Positions 1-6,461 are shown, counted from the first letter of the stretch. The stretch: 11,230 nucleotides of DNA from UBA10002 sp964373775 (GCA_964373775.1 CAYJWA010000031.1:1-11230); one strand, 5' to 3'. Notes: generated by a model not told the origin, from the letters alone. A program made the numbers and translations.

Positions 1-72
1 TCTCACTGATTGGAACAAGCGCAATTCATGCACACGAAATATCACTTAACTCTCATACTGTTTCCACGAGGT

Positions 73-101
73 ATTCTCCACAGAACACGCAAAAAAGTCA
101 A
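73..101 (-). promoter_or_regulatory. Possible minus-strand promoter near the left edge
   Basis: Read on the minus strand, TTGACT (96-101) is followed 17 bases later by GAGAAT (73-78), with TG just upstream of the -10. It would start a transcript near position 66 running off the left edge. The -35 is good and the -10 is mediocre. No gene start is visible in the remaining bases, so the call rests on the hexamers and spacing alone. Confidence 0.25.
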
Positions 102-116
102 TGCACTGACAGGATT

Positions 117-150
117 TTAGCATTTATCCACGACCGTATGTAAATGCTAA
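117..150. repeat. 10-bp inverted repeat (hairpin) downstream of ftsH
   Basis: TTAGCATTTA (117-126) is exactly complementary to TAAATGCTAA (141-150) around a 14-base loop. It lies about 155 bases beyond the ftsH stop codon. No long T-run directly follows it on either strand, so it is not a textbook terminator. It could be a transcript end stabiliser or a processing site. Confidence 0.45.
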
Positions 151-179
151 CTTACGCTACTCTCTCTCAATCTCCCTTA

Positions 180-300
180 CCGGGACTGTACACCTTTCGT
201 CCGCCGCGGCGGACTCAAGGTCTTGCCTAGCCCGTGCCGGTCGGCCTAGGGCGAAGCTCCGTGCCCTCGCTTCTCACCCCTATGAAAGGTGGGGAGGCAG
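180..300. other. GC-rich structured block, possible small RNA or 3' structure of ftsH mRNA
   Basis: There is no coding region between 1 and 303. This part can fold into a branched structure. CACCTTTC (191-198) pairs with GAAAGGTG (284-291). Inside lie the perfect palindrome GTCCGCCGCGGCGGAC (199-214), a CCTAG/CTAGG stem (226-230 with 246-250) and a GGGC/GCCC stem (249-252 with 263-266). The signature bases of RNase P RNA and SRP RNA are absent. The strand is undecided: on the minus strand it would be the 3' untranslated part of ftsH. GC-rich DNA folds easily by chance, so confidence is low. Confidence 0.3.
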
Positions 301-303
301 TAT

Positions 304-3300
304 TCATTTTTGATGCTCTATATCTTTCTTCTTTTTCGGAATGATGCCATGCGCAATAATCAATTTCTCAAACTCCTCGCGCTCAACCGTTTCCACTTCA
401 ATCAATTTCGCGGCAATCGCGTCAAGCGCTGCGCGGTGTTTGAGAAGAATCTGTTCCGCGCGCTTGAACGCATCGCTGATGATTTTCGCAACCTCCGCGT
501 CAATCGCATCCCCCACTTTCTGCGAATACTCTTTTTCCTCAAACATACCGCGGTTGCCAAATCGTCCAACCAATTGCTCAAACGCAATGGGTCCGAGTTT
601 CTCTGACATTCCATACTTTGTTACCATATCCCGCGCGAGCGCGCTCGCCACCTGCAAGTCATTGGAGGGGCCCGTCGTTACATCTCCAAAAAGCATCTGC
701 TCAGTAATGTAGCCACCGAGTGTAACCGCAATGTCGTCCAAGAACTCTTTGCGTGATTGAAGCTTGCGGTCCTCCAATGGCAACTTCAGGGTGTAGCCGC
801 CCGCGCGCCCGCGCGCGATGATGGAAACTTTGTGCACGGGGTCGGCGTACGGGAGCACCGAAGAAACGAGAGCGTGTCCCGCCTCGTGGTACGCGGTGAT
901 TTTCTTTTCTTCCTGCGAGAGAAGGTGGCTCTTGCGCTCGGGCCCCAGCATCACTTTCTCAATGGAGCGAATGAGGTCAAACTGCGCGAGCTTGGTGCGT
1001 TCCTCGCGCGCCGCGAGAATCGCGGCTTCGTTCACGATAGAGTAGAGGTCGGCGCCGGAAAATCCAGGGGTGCGCTCCGCGACAACGCGCAGGTTCACAT
1101 CCTCGCCGAGCTGTTTCTTTAACGCGTGCACCTTAAGAATTGCTTCGCGGTCATCGCGGTCAGGAAGGTCAACCACGACGCGCCGGTCAAACCGCCCGGG
1201 CCGCACGAGTGCGGGGTCAAGCACATCAGGACGGTTGGATGCCGCCATTACAATCACCTTTTCATGTTGCTCAAACCCGTCCATCTCCACCAATATCTGA
1301 TTGAGCGTCTGCTCGCGCTCGTCGTTGCCGCCTCCAATTCCCCCGCCGCGCGTTCGCCCCACGGCGTCAATCTCGTCAACGAAAATAATGGACGGGGCGG
1401 CCTGCTTCGCCATCTTAAAGAGGTCTCGCACGCGGCTGTTGTGCAAGAGAATCGGTTTTTCTCCTCCAAAAAATGCTTCATGCTCGCATCCGCATAAGTC
1501 ATACACAAAGCCGTCATATGGTTTTACGGATATTTTTTCAATGATTGGCCTCTTAAATTGTCCGAATGTGCCTGCGTACGAGATAAACGGATGGGCGGAT
1601 TTTCCTATGATAAGATTCCCAGAGATGCTCTCCGGAACCGGCTCCTTACTTTTGCCGATGAAGCGGCCGGCAGGTGCGCTCGTTTCCCGAACCCCCGCCT
1701 GAATACCATGCATACCGCATAGCCATGAAAGCTCCATGATGAGTTGCTTCGATACTGAGGTAACCGACAGTTTTCCTTCTTTCGTCGTATACCCGTCACC
1801 TTCGCTATAACCTTTGAGATACGCAAGAAAATATCGCTTGGGGAGAGTCCACAAGACTTCCGGGAGATGTTTGTGGTGGCTTCCCGTCCCGCACTCGCGT
1901 TCAAAAAATTGCGCAACAACCGGCGAGGAAACGGTAATCCTGAATGAGTTGGACTCGGGAACTGCCGAGGTGGTCGGCGTGAGCTTAAAGACCAATTCAA
2001 TAAGCGAGATACAATCTTGATGCAAATCAAGCTCGTGCAAACCGAACACAAATTGCGTGTAGTATTCTTCAGTTCTCCCCTCAGCTGTGTAGTATCCGAG
2101 AAGGCGCATCAACTCTTCGGTAACGAGAAGAGAAGAGGGGGTTTTGCGGGTCACGACCGTACTATTCAAAAACTGCGGTCGATGTCTTCCGGACTGCCAG
2201 TTACCGACTGTTGCTTGAGAAACACCGATGCGTAAAGCGATTTTCGCCTGTGCAAGTACATTCGAGTTCGCCACGGCATAGTGATAGTTCTTAACCGTTT
2301 CGGCGTGCCGCTCATCGTAGAGGGGTAAGTATGCATTCCCGTCCGTTCCAAATGTATGCGCGTATATATGATGAGTCGTTCCGAATCCGGAAATAAACGC
2401 GCCACGAACTTTGAAGGGCAGATTCACCAAAATATCCCCGCGTTTCAGCTCTGCGGCTTTTTTTGCTATGACCATATTGCGCCTACGGACGAAAACGGAG
2501 TGGTCACCGGTGGTTTTTATGGTTCCGCCTCGATAGTGAATCTCATAAATCGCATTGACTTTGTGACGAAGCACGCCTTGAACAGAACTCCATTGACTGC
2601 CCCCGAAGTAGCGAGTTTTTGGTTTGCCGCGAGCACCCCGGAAAGCCGTCTCGCGAGGCTTGAACCCGAGCGTCTCAACCCCTGAAACAGGTTTGACGAT
2701 ACCACTTTCATTATCTTGATAATACACATCAACAACTTCAGCGATAGGAACAAGCTTCGCTCCCTTTTCTGTCTTTATGAGGACGGGAGTGTCTCCCGTT
2801 ACGCTCGCGCCCACACCCACAAACATCTCTACGAACTCCGAGCCGGAGATGGAAAAAAACGGCACGCCGGCCTCGCCCGCGACTGCGCGGGCAAGGAGTG
2901 TCTTTCCGGTACCGGACGCCCCCATAAGGAGGACGCCCTTTGGAATCTGTGCGCCAATGTCCAAGAACTTTTTCGGGTTCTTGAGAAAATCAACGATTTC
3001 CGTGAGTTCTTCCTTCGCCTCCTTCACGCCCGCGACATCCTTGAAAGTGACTTTTTGCTTTTTGTCGTGCGGGAAGATGATGCGCGGCTTTGACTGCCCG
3101 AACGAAAACGCCTGCATGCCTGCCCCGCGAATCTGGCGCGACAAAAACCAAATGAACGCAACAATAAATAAGACAGGGATGAGAAACGGCGCAAGATTCG
3201 CGAACCAAAATGAAAACCCGCTTTCCTTCTCAACTCCAATCTTCACCTGCTGGAGTTGTTCCGGAAGAACCCCGTAATTAAGGAGCGTCTGCGAGAGCGG

Positions 3301-3633
3301 CTCGCCCTCCTCTTTCTTGGAACGCTTCAGTATATTCCCCTTTACATAGACCACTTCTAGCACATCCCCGGAAATGGTGATTTCAGACACATCCCCGCGC
3401 GCAATGTCCGCGGCAACTTCTGAAATAGGAAGCTCTCCTGCTTCGTCCTTCCTGCCTTCCGTGAGGAACGAGTACAATGTCATGAGCACGAGAAAGATGA
3501 AGAGCGTGGTAAGCGCGCTCTGGAACAAATCCCGCCCGGGCGGCTTTTGCCCGCCGCCTCCCCCTCCGCGGCCATTGTTATTATTCCCATTGTTTCCCTG
3601 CCGCCTCTTTAATTTTTCTCTAAATGAAGCCAT
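304..3633 (-). CDS. ftsH: ATP-dependent zinc metalloprotease FtsH, precursor with an internal intein
   Basis: A membrane-anchored AAA+ protease that unfolds and degrades misassembled membrane proteins and some soluble ones. The precursor is 1109 residues; removing the intein (277-732) leaves 653, normal for FtsH. After a Gly/Asn-rich stretch (13-28), membrane segments lie at about 39-57 and 148-165, flanking the extracytoplasmic domain. The ATPase domain has Walker A GASGTGKT (238-245; GPPGTGKT is usual), pore loop FVG (271-273), Walker B IIFVDEID (749-756) and the second region of homology RPGRFDR (811-817) with its arginine fingers. The protease domain has HEAGH (916-920) and the third zinc ligand in SNDLQ (D992). 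The C-terminus is a helical, charged tail. ATG at 3633 has no Shine-Dalgarno sequence, only GGG directly before it. It is transcribed divergently from smpB. All catalytic residues are present, so the spliced protein should be active. Confidence 0.97.
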   Translation of the reverse strand: MASFREKLKRRQGNNGNNNNGRGGGGGGQKPPGRDLFQSALTTLFIFLVLMTLYSFLTEGRKDEAGELPISEVAADIARGDVSEITISGDVLEVVYVKGNILKRSKKEEGEPLSQTLLNYGVLPEQLQQVKIGVEKESGFSFWFANLAPFLIPVLFIVAFIWFLSRQIRGAGMQAFSFGQSKPRIIFPHDKKQKVTFKDVAGVKEAKEELTEIVDFLKNPKKFLDIGAQIPKGVLLMGASGTGKTLLARAVAGEAGVPFFSISGSEFVEMFVGVGASVTGDTPVLIKTEKGAKLVPIAEVVDVYYQDNESGIVKPVSGVETLGFKPRETAFRGARGKPKTRYFGGSQWSSVQGVLRHKVNAIYEIHYRGGTIKTTGDHSVFVRRRNMVIAKKAAELKRGDILVNLPFKVRGAFISGFGTTHHIYAHTFGTDGNAYLPLYDERHAETVKNYHYAVANSNVLAQAKIALRIGVSQATVGNWQSGRHRPQFLNSTVVTRKTPSSLLVTEELMRLLGYYTAEGRTEEYYTQFVFGLHELDLHQDCISLIELVFKLTPTTSAVPESNSFRITVSSPVVAQFFERECGTGSHHKHLPEVLWTLPKRYFLAYLKGYSEGDGYTTKEGKLSVTSVSKQLIMELSWLCGMHGIQAGVRETSAPAGRFIGKSKEPVPESISGNLIIGKSAHPFISYAGTFGQFKRPIIEKISVKPYDGFVYDLCGCEHEAFFGGEKPILLHNSRVRDLFKMAKQAAPSIIFVDEIDAVGRTRGGGIGGGNDEREQTLNQILVEMDGFEQHEKVIVMAASNRPDVLDPALVRPGRFDRRVVVDLPDRDDREAILKVHALKKQLGEDVNLRVVAERTPGFSGADLYSIVNEAAILAAREERTKLAQFDLIRSIEKVMLGPERKSHLLSQEEKKITAYHEAGHALVSSVLPYADPVHKVSIIARGRAGGYTLKLPLEDRKLQSRKEFLDDIAVTLGGYITEQMLFGDVTTGPSNDLQVASALARDMVTKYGMSEKLGPIAFEQLVGRFGNRGMFEEKEYSQKVGDAIDAEVAKIISDAFKRAEQILLKHRAALDAIAAKLIEVETVEREEFEKLIIAHGIIPKKKKDIEHQK
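1438..2805 (-). other. Intein with LAGLIDADG homing endonuclease inside FtsH
   Basis: This is an in-frame protein insertion of 456 residues (277-732 of the precursor), predicted to splice itself out. Its first residue is Ser in SVTGDTPVL (block A). Block B is TTGDHSVF with H378. Block F is VYDLCGCEHEAFF (710-722). It ends ILLHN (728-732) with Ser733 as the +1 nucleophile. The flanks join to FVGVGA-SRVRDLF, an uninterrupted FtsH motif. Two LAGLIDADG motifs, LLGYYTAEG (511-519, acidic E518) and LKGYSEGDG (606-614, acidic D613), indicate a homing endonuclease that looks intact. A helix-turn-helix-like segment (about 461-486) lies between block B and the first motif. Sampled lines of the insertion are lower in GC (about 33-48%) than a sampled flanking line (about 58%), consistent with later arrival. 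Confidence 0.95.
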
Positions 3634-3755
3634 CCCGTTAGAGATAGAGCGCGAACGAAATATTTTCGCGCGCTATCCAATACCTCTGATAAATAAGAAA
3701 CTGTACAATACCTGGCGACCCGTTCCGAGCGTTCGCTGTCTCTAACGGGACCATC
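3634..3755 (-). promoter_or_regulatory. ftsH 5' leader with two mutually exclusive hairpins
   Basis: The predicted leader is about 120 bases. Its beginning (plus-strand 3730-3749) is complementary to the bases directly before the ATG (3634-3657): 11 pairs (CCCGUUAGAGA with UCUCUAACGGG), a small internal loop, then 7 pairs (GCGAACG with CGUUCGC). The start-proximal arm can instead form a local hairpin, 3643-3655 with 3665-3677 (5 + 7 pairs, one mismatch, 9-base loop). The two folds share bases and cannot coexist. Pairing up to the start codon suggests control of translation, such as a thermosensor or other switch, but that role is inference. Confidence 0.5.
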
Positions 3756-3761
3756 CCGTCC

Positions 3762-3790
3762 ATTATACATATTTTTTTCTTTATGGAAAC
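3762..3790 (-). promoter_or_regulatory. ftsH promoter (extended -10)
   Basis: On the minus strand the -10 is a perfect TATAAT (3762-3767) preceded by ATG. A weak -35, GTTTCC (3785-3790), lies 17 bases upstream. The predicted start near 3755 falls inside a small hairpin, ACGGGA-CCA-TCCCGT (3745-3759). It shares the 180-base gap with the divergent smpB promoter. Confidence 0.6.
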
Positions 3791-3799
3791 GCCGCGGTC

Positions 3800-3808
3800 T
3801 GCTACCAT
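3800..3808 (+). promoter_or_regulatory. smpB extended -10 promoter, predicted leaderless
   Basis: TGC-TACCAT is followed by exactly six bases and then the smpB ATG. A start seven bases after the -10 would be the A of that ATG, so the mRNA would have no leader. No good -35 is visible at the usual distance. The same geometry recurs before the EndoQ gene at 6856-6864. Confidence 0.5.
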
Positions 3809-3814
3809 AAAGCG

Positions 3815-4261
3815 ATGCTGATAGAAAACCGCAAAGCGCGATTCAATTATGAACTTCAAGAAAAACTCACTGCAGGCATTGAGCTATTCGGGTTTGAAGT
3901 AAAATCGCTGCGCCAAAAACAGGGTTCCCTTGACGGCGCGTATGTGATTGTGCGCGGAGGCGAGGCATTTTTGGTAAATGCATTTATTCCGCCGTACCAG
4001 CCGAAAAATACGCCGAAAGAGTACGACCCGCGCCGTCACCGGAAACTTTTGCTTACGAAAAAGGAGATTGCCGAACTCGCAGGCAGCGAATCCAAGAAGG
4101 GCTTGACAATTGTGCCGCTATCCGTGTATAGTAAAGGCAGGAAGATTAAGGTTGAACTCGCCATTGCGCGCGGCAAAAAGAAGTACGACAAGCGAGAGAC
4201 GCTCAAGCGCCGCGACGCAGAGCGGGAGATGAGAAGGACTTTGAAACAGAACGCTGATTAA
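3815..4261 (+). CDS. smpB: SsrA-binding protein SmpB
   Basis: A small basic protein that binds the tRNA-like end of tmRNA and delivers it to ribosomes stalled on mRNAs without a stop codon. The 148 residues match the family's usual length. Conserved blocks are ENRKARFNY (4-12), GIELFGFEVKSLR (21-33), the central FIPPYQP (57-63) and the basic tail GKKKYDKRETLKRRDAEREM (120-139), which in the family inserts into the empty mRNA channel. ATG at 3815 gives the normal N-terminus and has no Shine-Dalgarno sequence, matching the leaderless promoter. The tmRNA gene follows 81 bases downstream on the same strand, probably in the same transcript because no terminator lies between them. Confidence 0.97.
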   Translation: MLIENRKARFNYELQEKLTAGIELFGFEVKSLRQKQGSLDGAYVIVRGGEAFLVNAFIPPYQPKNTPKEYDPRRHRKLLLTKKEIAELAGSESKKGLTIVPLSVYSKGRKIKVELAIARGKKKYDKRETLKRRDAEREMRRTLKQNAD

Positions 4262-4341
4262 CGCAGATGCCAGCGCAGATGCACGCAGATTCTTTTATCC
4301 GCGTCTATCCGCGATGCCATCCGCGTTCATCCGCGGATAAA
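4258..4341 (+). repeat. Short-word repeats and hairpin between smpB and ssrA
   Basis: The spacer consists of degenerate words: GCAGAT three times (4263-4290), then ATCCGCG-type words four times (4297-4335). TTTATCCGCG (4294-4303) pairs perfectly with CGCGGATAAA (4332-4341), placing a hairpin directly before the tmRNA 5' end at 4343. It could mark where the smpB-ssrA transcript is cut. A related repeat lies at 10171-10210. Confidence 0.55.
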
Positions 4342-4342
4342 G

Positions 4343-4754
4343 GGGAATGATCGGCCTAGACAAAGAGAATGCGTCTGCATGCGCGCGATGGAGCTCCGGT
4401 ACCTCCTTAAACTGCCGGAAAAATTAAGTGCCAAGAACTTAGTTGCAAAAGCAAAGTCTGTTCTGTCGCCGTACTTCGGCGCTCGCGACTTGAGCTTCGC
4501 CTACGCGTTGTCGTAAGCGACGATTATATGGCCAAGGTCTGATACGGACACATAATCGTTATACTTATTCAGACTATCGGTGTACGGAGCGTCCCGCCGC
4601 ACGCCTGAATCTTGGAGGACTCGGTATCTGAAGGTTTCGTTTGCTTCACACTGCAGATACTTACATCCGCCGACTGGCGGACTAAAGCTGACTATATCGC
4701 GTAGAACCATACAGAACACCTTTTTGGACGCGAGTTCGATTCTCGCCATTTCCA
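4343..4754 (+). ncRNA. ssrA: Transfer-messenger RNA (tmRNA)
   Basis: A ribosome-rescue RNA acting as both alanine tRNA and mRNA. The ends form the tRNA-like domain. GGGAATG (4343-4349) pairs with CATTTCC (4747-4753), including a G3-U70 wobble, the alanine identity signal, and A4754 is the discriminator. The T arm is GCGAG-TTCGATT-CTCGC (4730-4746), preceded by GGAC as in other tmRNAs. CAAAGAG (4361-4367) pairs with CTTTTTG (4720-4726) as helix 2. A pseudoknot fits just before the tag (GGAG with CTCC, CCGG 4396-4399 with CCGG 4415-4418). CCA is not encoded. At 412 bases it is slightly long. A TCCGCC-GACT-GGCGGA hairpin (4666-4681) resembles a repeat found elsewhere in the window. It sits directly downstream of its partner smpB. 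Confidence 0.9.
4430..4516 (+). other. Proteolysis-tag reading frame within tmRNA
   Basis: The likely resume codon is GCC at 4430, preceded by TTAAGT (compare TAGTC before the E. coli resume codon). The frame gives 28 residues beginning AKNLVAKAK and ending DLSFAYALS, stopping at TAA (4514-4516). The stop lies in the loop of a small hairpin (TTGTCG with CGACGA), as in other tmRNAs. The other two frames either stop at once or run past this hairpin. The ending YALS lacks the usual ALAA. The exact resume codon is inferred. Confidence 0.65.
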
Positions 4755-4760
4755 CACACA

Positions 4761-4794
4761 AACCCAAAACCGCCCACAGGGGCGGTTTTGGGTT
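4761..4794 (+). terminator. Intrinsic terminator after ssrA
   Basis: A perfect 15-bp stem (4761-4775 with 4780-4794) encloses the loop ACAG. The stem has CCGCCC/GGGCGG at its top and A/T-rich lower pairs. It starts six bases after the tmRNA 3' end. The T-run is partly inside the stem, so it could work in both directions. Confidence 0.8.
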
Positions 4795-4835
4795 GTGCCG
4801 CCCGAACGCTCGCGAAGCAATCGCGTGCTGGTGTG

Positions 4836-4873
4836 CCCCCACACCACCTTTTTGCAAAAAGCTGGTGTGGGGG
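4836..4873. repeat. 38-bp near-perfect palindrome over the purF promoter
   Basis: The arms CCCCCACACCA...CTTTTTG and CAAAAAG...TGGTGTGGGGG are complementary over 18 of 19 positions; the only mismatch is C4847/C4862. The centre is TTGCAA, which is also the predicted purF -35, and the right arm ends one base before the -10. This looks like an operator, or a hairpin with terminator activity. A smaller overlapping hairpin uses GGTGTG (4830-4835) with CACACC (4840-4845). Confidence 0.65.
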
Positions 4874-4879
4874 TATAGT
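4852..4879 (+). promoter_or_regulatory. purF promoter
   Basis: TTGCAA (4852-4857), a 16-base spacer and TATAGT (4874-4879). The predicted start near 4886 leaves a leader of about 38 bases without a Shine-Dalgarno sequence. The -35 lies at the centre of the 38-bp palindrome. Confidence 0.5.
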
Positions 4880-4923
4880 GTCGGCAGAACGTTTTCTGAA
4901 CAAACAAAACCAGTAATTGACCT

Positions 4924-6345
4924 ATGACAACTAACACCAGCCATCCAAAGCACTACTGCGGCATCTTCGGTATTATCGGACACCAAAACGCGGCAACGCT
5001 TACCTACATGGGGCTTGACGCGCTCCAGCACCGCGGGCAGGAGGCAGCGGGCATTACTACCGTGAGCAATGGCGCATTTCAGACGCATCGCGGTTTGGGG
5101 TGGATCTCGCAGGTATTCACACCCGAGCGTCTCGCGACGCTCAACGGCACAGCCGCCATCGGCCATGTCCGTTACTCCACAACAGGTTCGTCGGGACTGC
5201 ACAACGCGCAGCCGATTTCAGTGGGGAGCGCGCGGGGCGACATTGCGATAGCGCACAACGGCAACCTCACCAACATCTGGCTTCTGCGCGGACAACTGGA
5301 ACGCGCGGGAGCCGTGTTTCAGAGCACGACCGACAGCGAAGTCATCCTCCAGCTTCTTGCGCGCGCCGAAGGAATGTCATGGGAAGAGGCGCTCGTAAAA
5401 GCCCTCCCCTCCTGCGACGGCGCCTACTCGCTGGTATTTTTGACCGAGAATAAACTTGTGGGCGTCCGCGACCCATTCGGGTTCCGACCGCTCGTGCTTG
5501 GGACGCTCGGGGACGCGGTACTGCTCGCGAGCGAGACCTGTGCCTTAGACATTGTCGGAGCGACATTTCTGCGAGAGGTGGAACCAGGAGAGATCGTCGT
5601 CATTGAGAATGGCGTTATCCGCAGCGTCCAGGCCTTCCCGAAGCACACCCGCCGCGCATTTTGCATCTTTGAGTACATCTACTTCTCGCGGCCGGACGGC
5701 GTTATCATGGGCAAAAGCGTCTATGGTGTTCGTCTCAATCTCGGCCGAGAACTTGCGCGGGAGTACCCGATTGACGCGGATATCGCGATGCCGATTCCGG
5801 ACAGCGGCAACACCGCCGCGCTCGGCTATGCGCGCGCGCGAAGTATCCCGTTTGAGATGGCGTTTGTGCGAAACCACTATAGCGGACGCACCTTCCTTCT
5901 CCCCGCTCCGGAGCATCGGGAAGCGCGCGCCCGCATGAAGTTGAACCTCATTGGAAAACTCGTAAAGGATAAACGGGTCGTTGTGGTTGACGACTCGCTC
6001 GTGCGCGGAAACACGGCTCGCGCGCGGGTGCGGACGTTGCGCGAGGCAGGAGCGAAAGAAGTACATCTTCTCATCAGTTGTCCGCCGCACCGACACCCGT
6101 GCGTGTACGGCATTGACTTTCCGGACCGGAAAGAACTCATGGCCGCCAATTATTCCACCGACGAAATCCGAGCGTCTCTCAATGTGGACTCGCTCGGATA
6201 TCTCTCTGAAGAGGGAATGATTCGCGCCACGGAAGTGCCGAAAGAACGGTTCTGTCTCGCGTGCTATACCGGAGAGTACCCCGTTCCGTACGATGAAACG
6301 CGGTACAAAGAGGCGCTGGCCCGGACTGCGTGCGCCAGGAGCTGA
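4924..6345 (+). CDS. purF: Amidophosphoribosyltransferase PurF
   Basis: It catalyses the first step of purine synthesis: PRPP plus glutamine give 5-phosphoribosylamine. The N-terminal glutaminase domain has the nucleophile C12 in YCGIFGIIG, HRGQEAAG (37-44) and HNGNLTN (111-117). An 11-residue stretch before C12 looks like the cleaved propeptide known in Bacillus-type enzymes. The C-terminal phosphoribosyltransferase domain carries the PRPP motif VVVVDDSLVRGNT (352-364). C247, C393, C444 and C447 match the four ligands of the structural 4Fe-4S cluster in that type. The 473 residues are of normal length. ATG at 4924 is the first suitable start. No other purine genes are in view; purF is bounded by a promoter and a terminator, so it appears to be its own unit. 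Confidence 0.97.
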   Translation: MTTNTSHPKHYCGIFGIIGHQNAATLTYMGLDALQHRGQEAAGITTVSNGAFQTHRGLGWISQVFTPERLATLNGTAAIGHVRYSTTGSSGLHNAQPISVGSARGDIAIAHNGNLTNIWLLRGQLERAGAVFQSTTDSEVILQLLARAEGMSWEEALVKALPSCDGAYSLVFLTENKLVGVRDPFGFRPLVLGTLGDAVLLASETCALDIVGATFLREVEPGEIVVIENGVIRSVQAFPKHTRRAFCIFEYIYFSRPDGVIMGKSVYGVRLNLGRELAREYPIDADIAMPIPDSGNTAALGYARARSIPFEMAFVRNHYSGRTFLLPAPEHREARARMKLNLIGKLVKDKRVVVVDDSLVRGNTARARVRTLREAGAKEVHLLISCPPHRHPCVYGIDFPDRKELMAANYSTDEIRASLNVDSLGYLSEEGMIRATEVPKERFCLACYTGEYPVPYDETRYKEALARTACARS

Positions 6346-6372
6346 ACGGGCATATGGTTCTTTTCGCCTTTC

Positions 6373-6402
6373 GCCGCCGCCACACCTCGCGGCGGCTTTT
6401 TT
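6373..6402 (+). terminator. Intrinsic terminator after purF
   Basis: GCCGCCGC (6373-6380) and GCGGCGGC (6389-6396) form an 8-bp GC stem with an 8-base loop, followed by six T. It begins 28 bases after the purF stop. Confidence 0.85.
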
Positions 6403-6432
6403 CAGGATTTCTACCGCCCTTTTCGTAAGAGT

Positions 6433-6461
6433 TTGACACGGATTTCAGCACATGCTATCAT
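6433..6461 (+). promoter_or_regulatory. Promoter of the cold-shock-domain gene
   Basis: A perfect TTGACA (6433-6438), 17-base spacer, then TGC-TATCAT (-10 at 6456-6461). This is the best -35 in the window. The predicted start near 6468 leaves a 75-base leader. Confidence 0.75.

Noticed and set aside
180..300. RNase P RNA or SRP RNA downstream of ftsH
   Set aside because: The universally conserved sequences of both RNAs are missing on both strands.
1605..2051. Other-frame open frame of 148 codons inside the intein
   Set aside because: It is a shadow of the intact intein frame, which carries all the splicing and endonuclease motifs.
4727..4757. A tRNA gene, suggested by the T-arm and acceptor end
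   Set aside because: No anticodon arm lies within tRNA distance; the matching acceptor strand is 400 bases upstream, so it is tmRNA.
4580..4927. Plus-strand open frame of 115 codons through the ssrA 3' half
   Set aside because: It runs through the tRNA-like 3' end of tmRNA, the terminator and the palindrome; these explain the sequence better.
4501..5202. Long minus-strand open frame of 233 codons over the tmRNA and the start of purF
   Set aside because: It is antisense to the tmRNA, the terminator and the conserved PurF N-terminus, and its protein has no recognisable features.
5545..6096. Minus-strand open frame of 183 codons within purF
   Set aside because: It is fully antisense to conserved PurF motifs; such shadow frames are expected in GC-rich genes.
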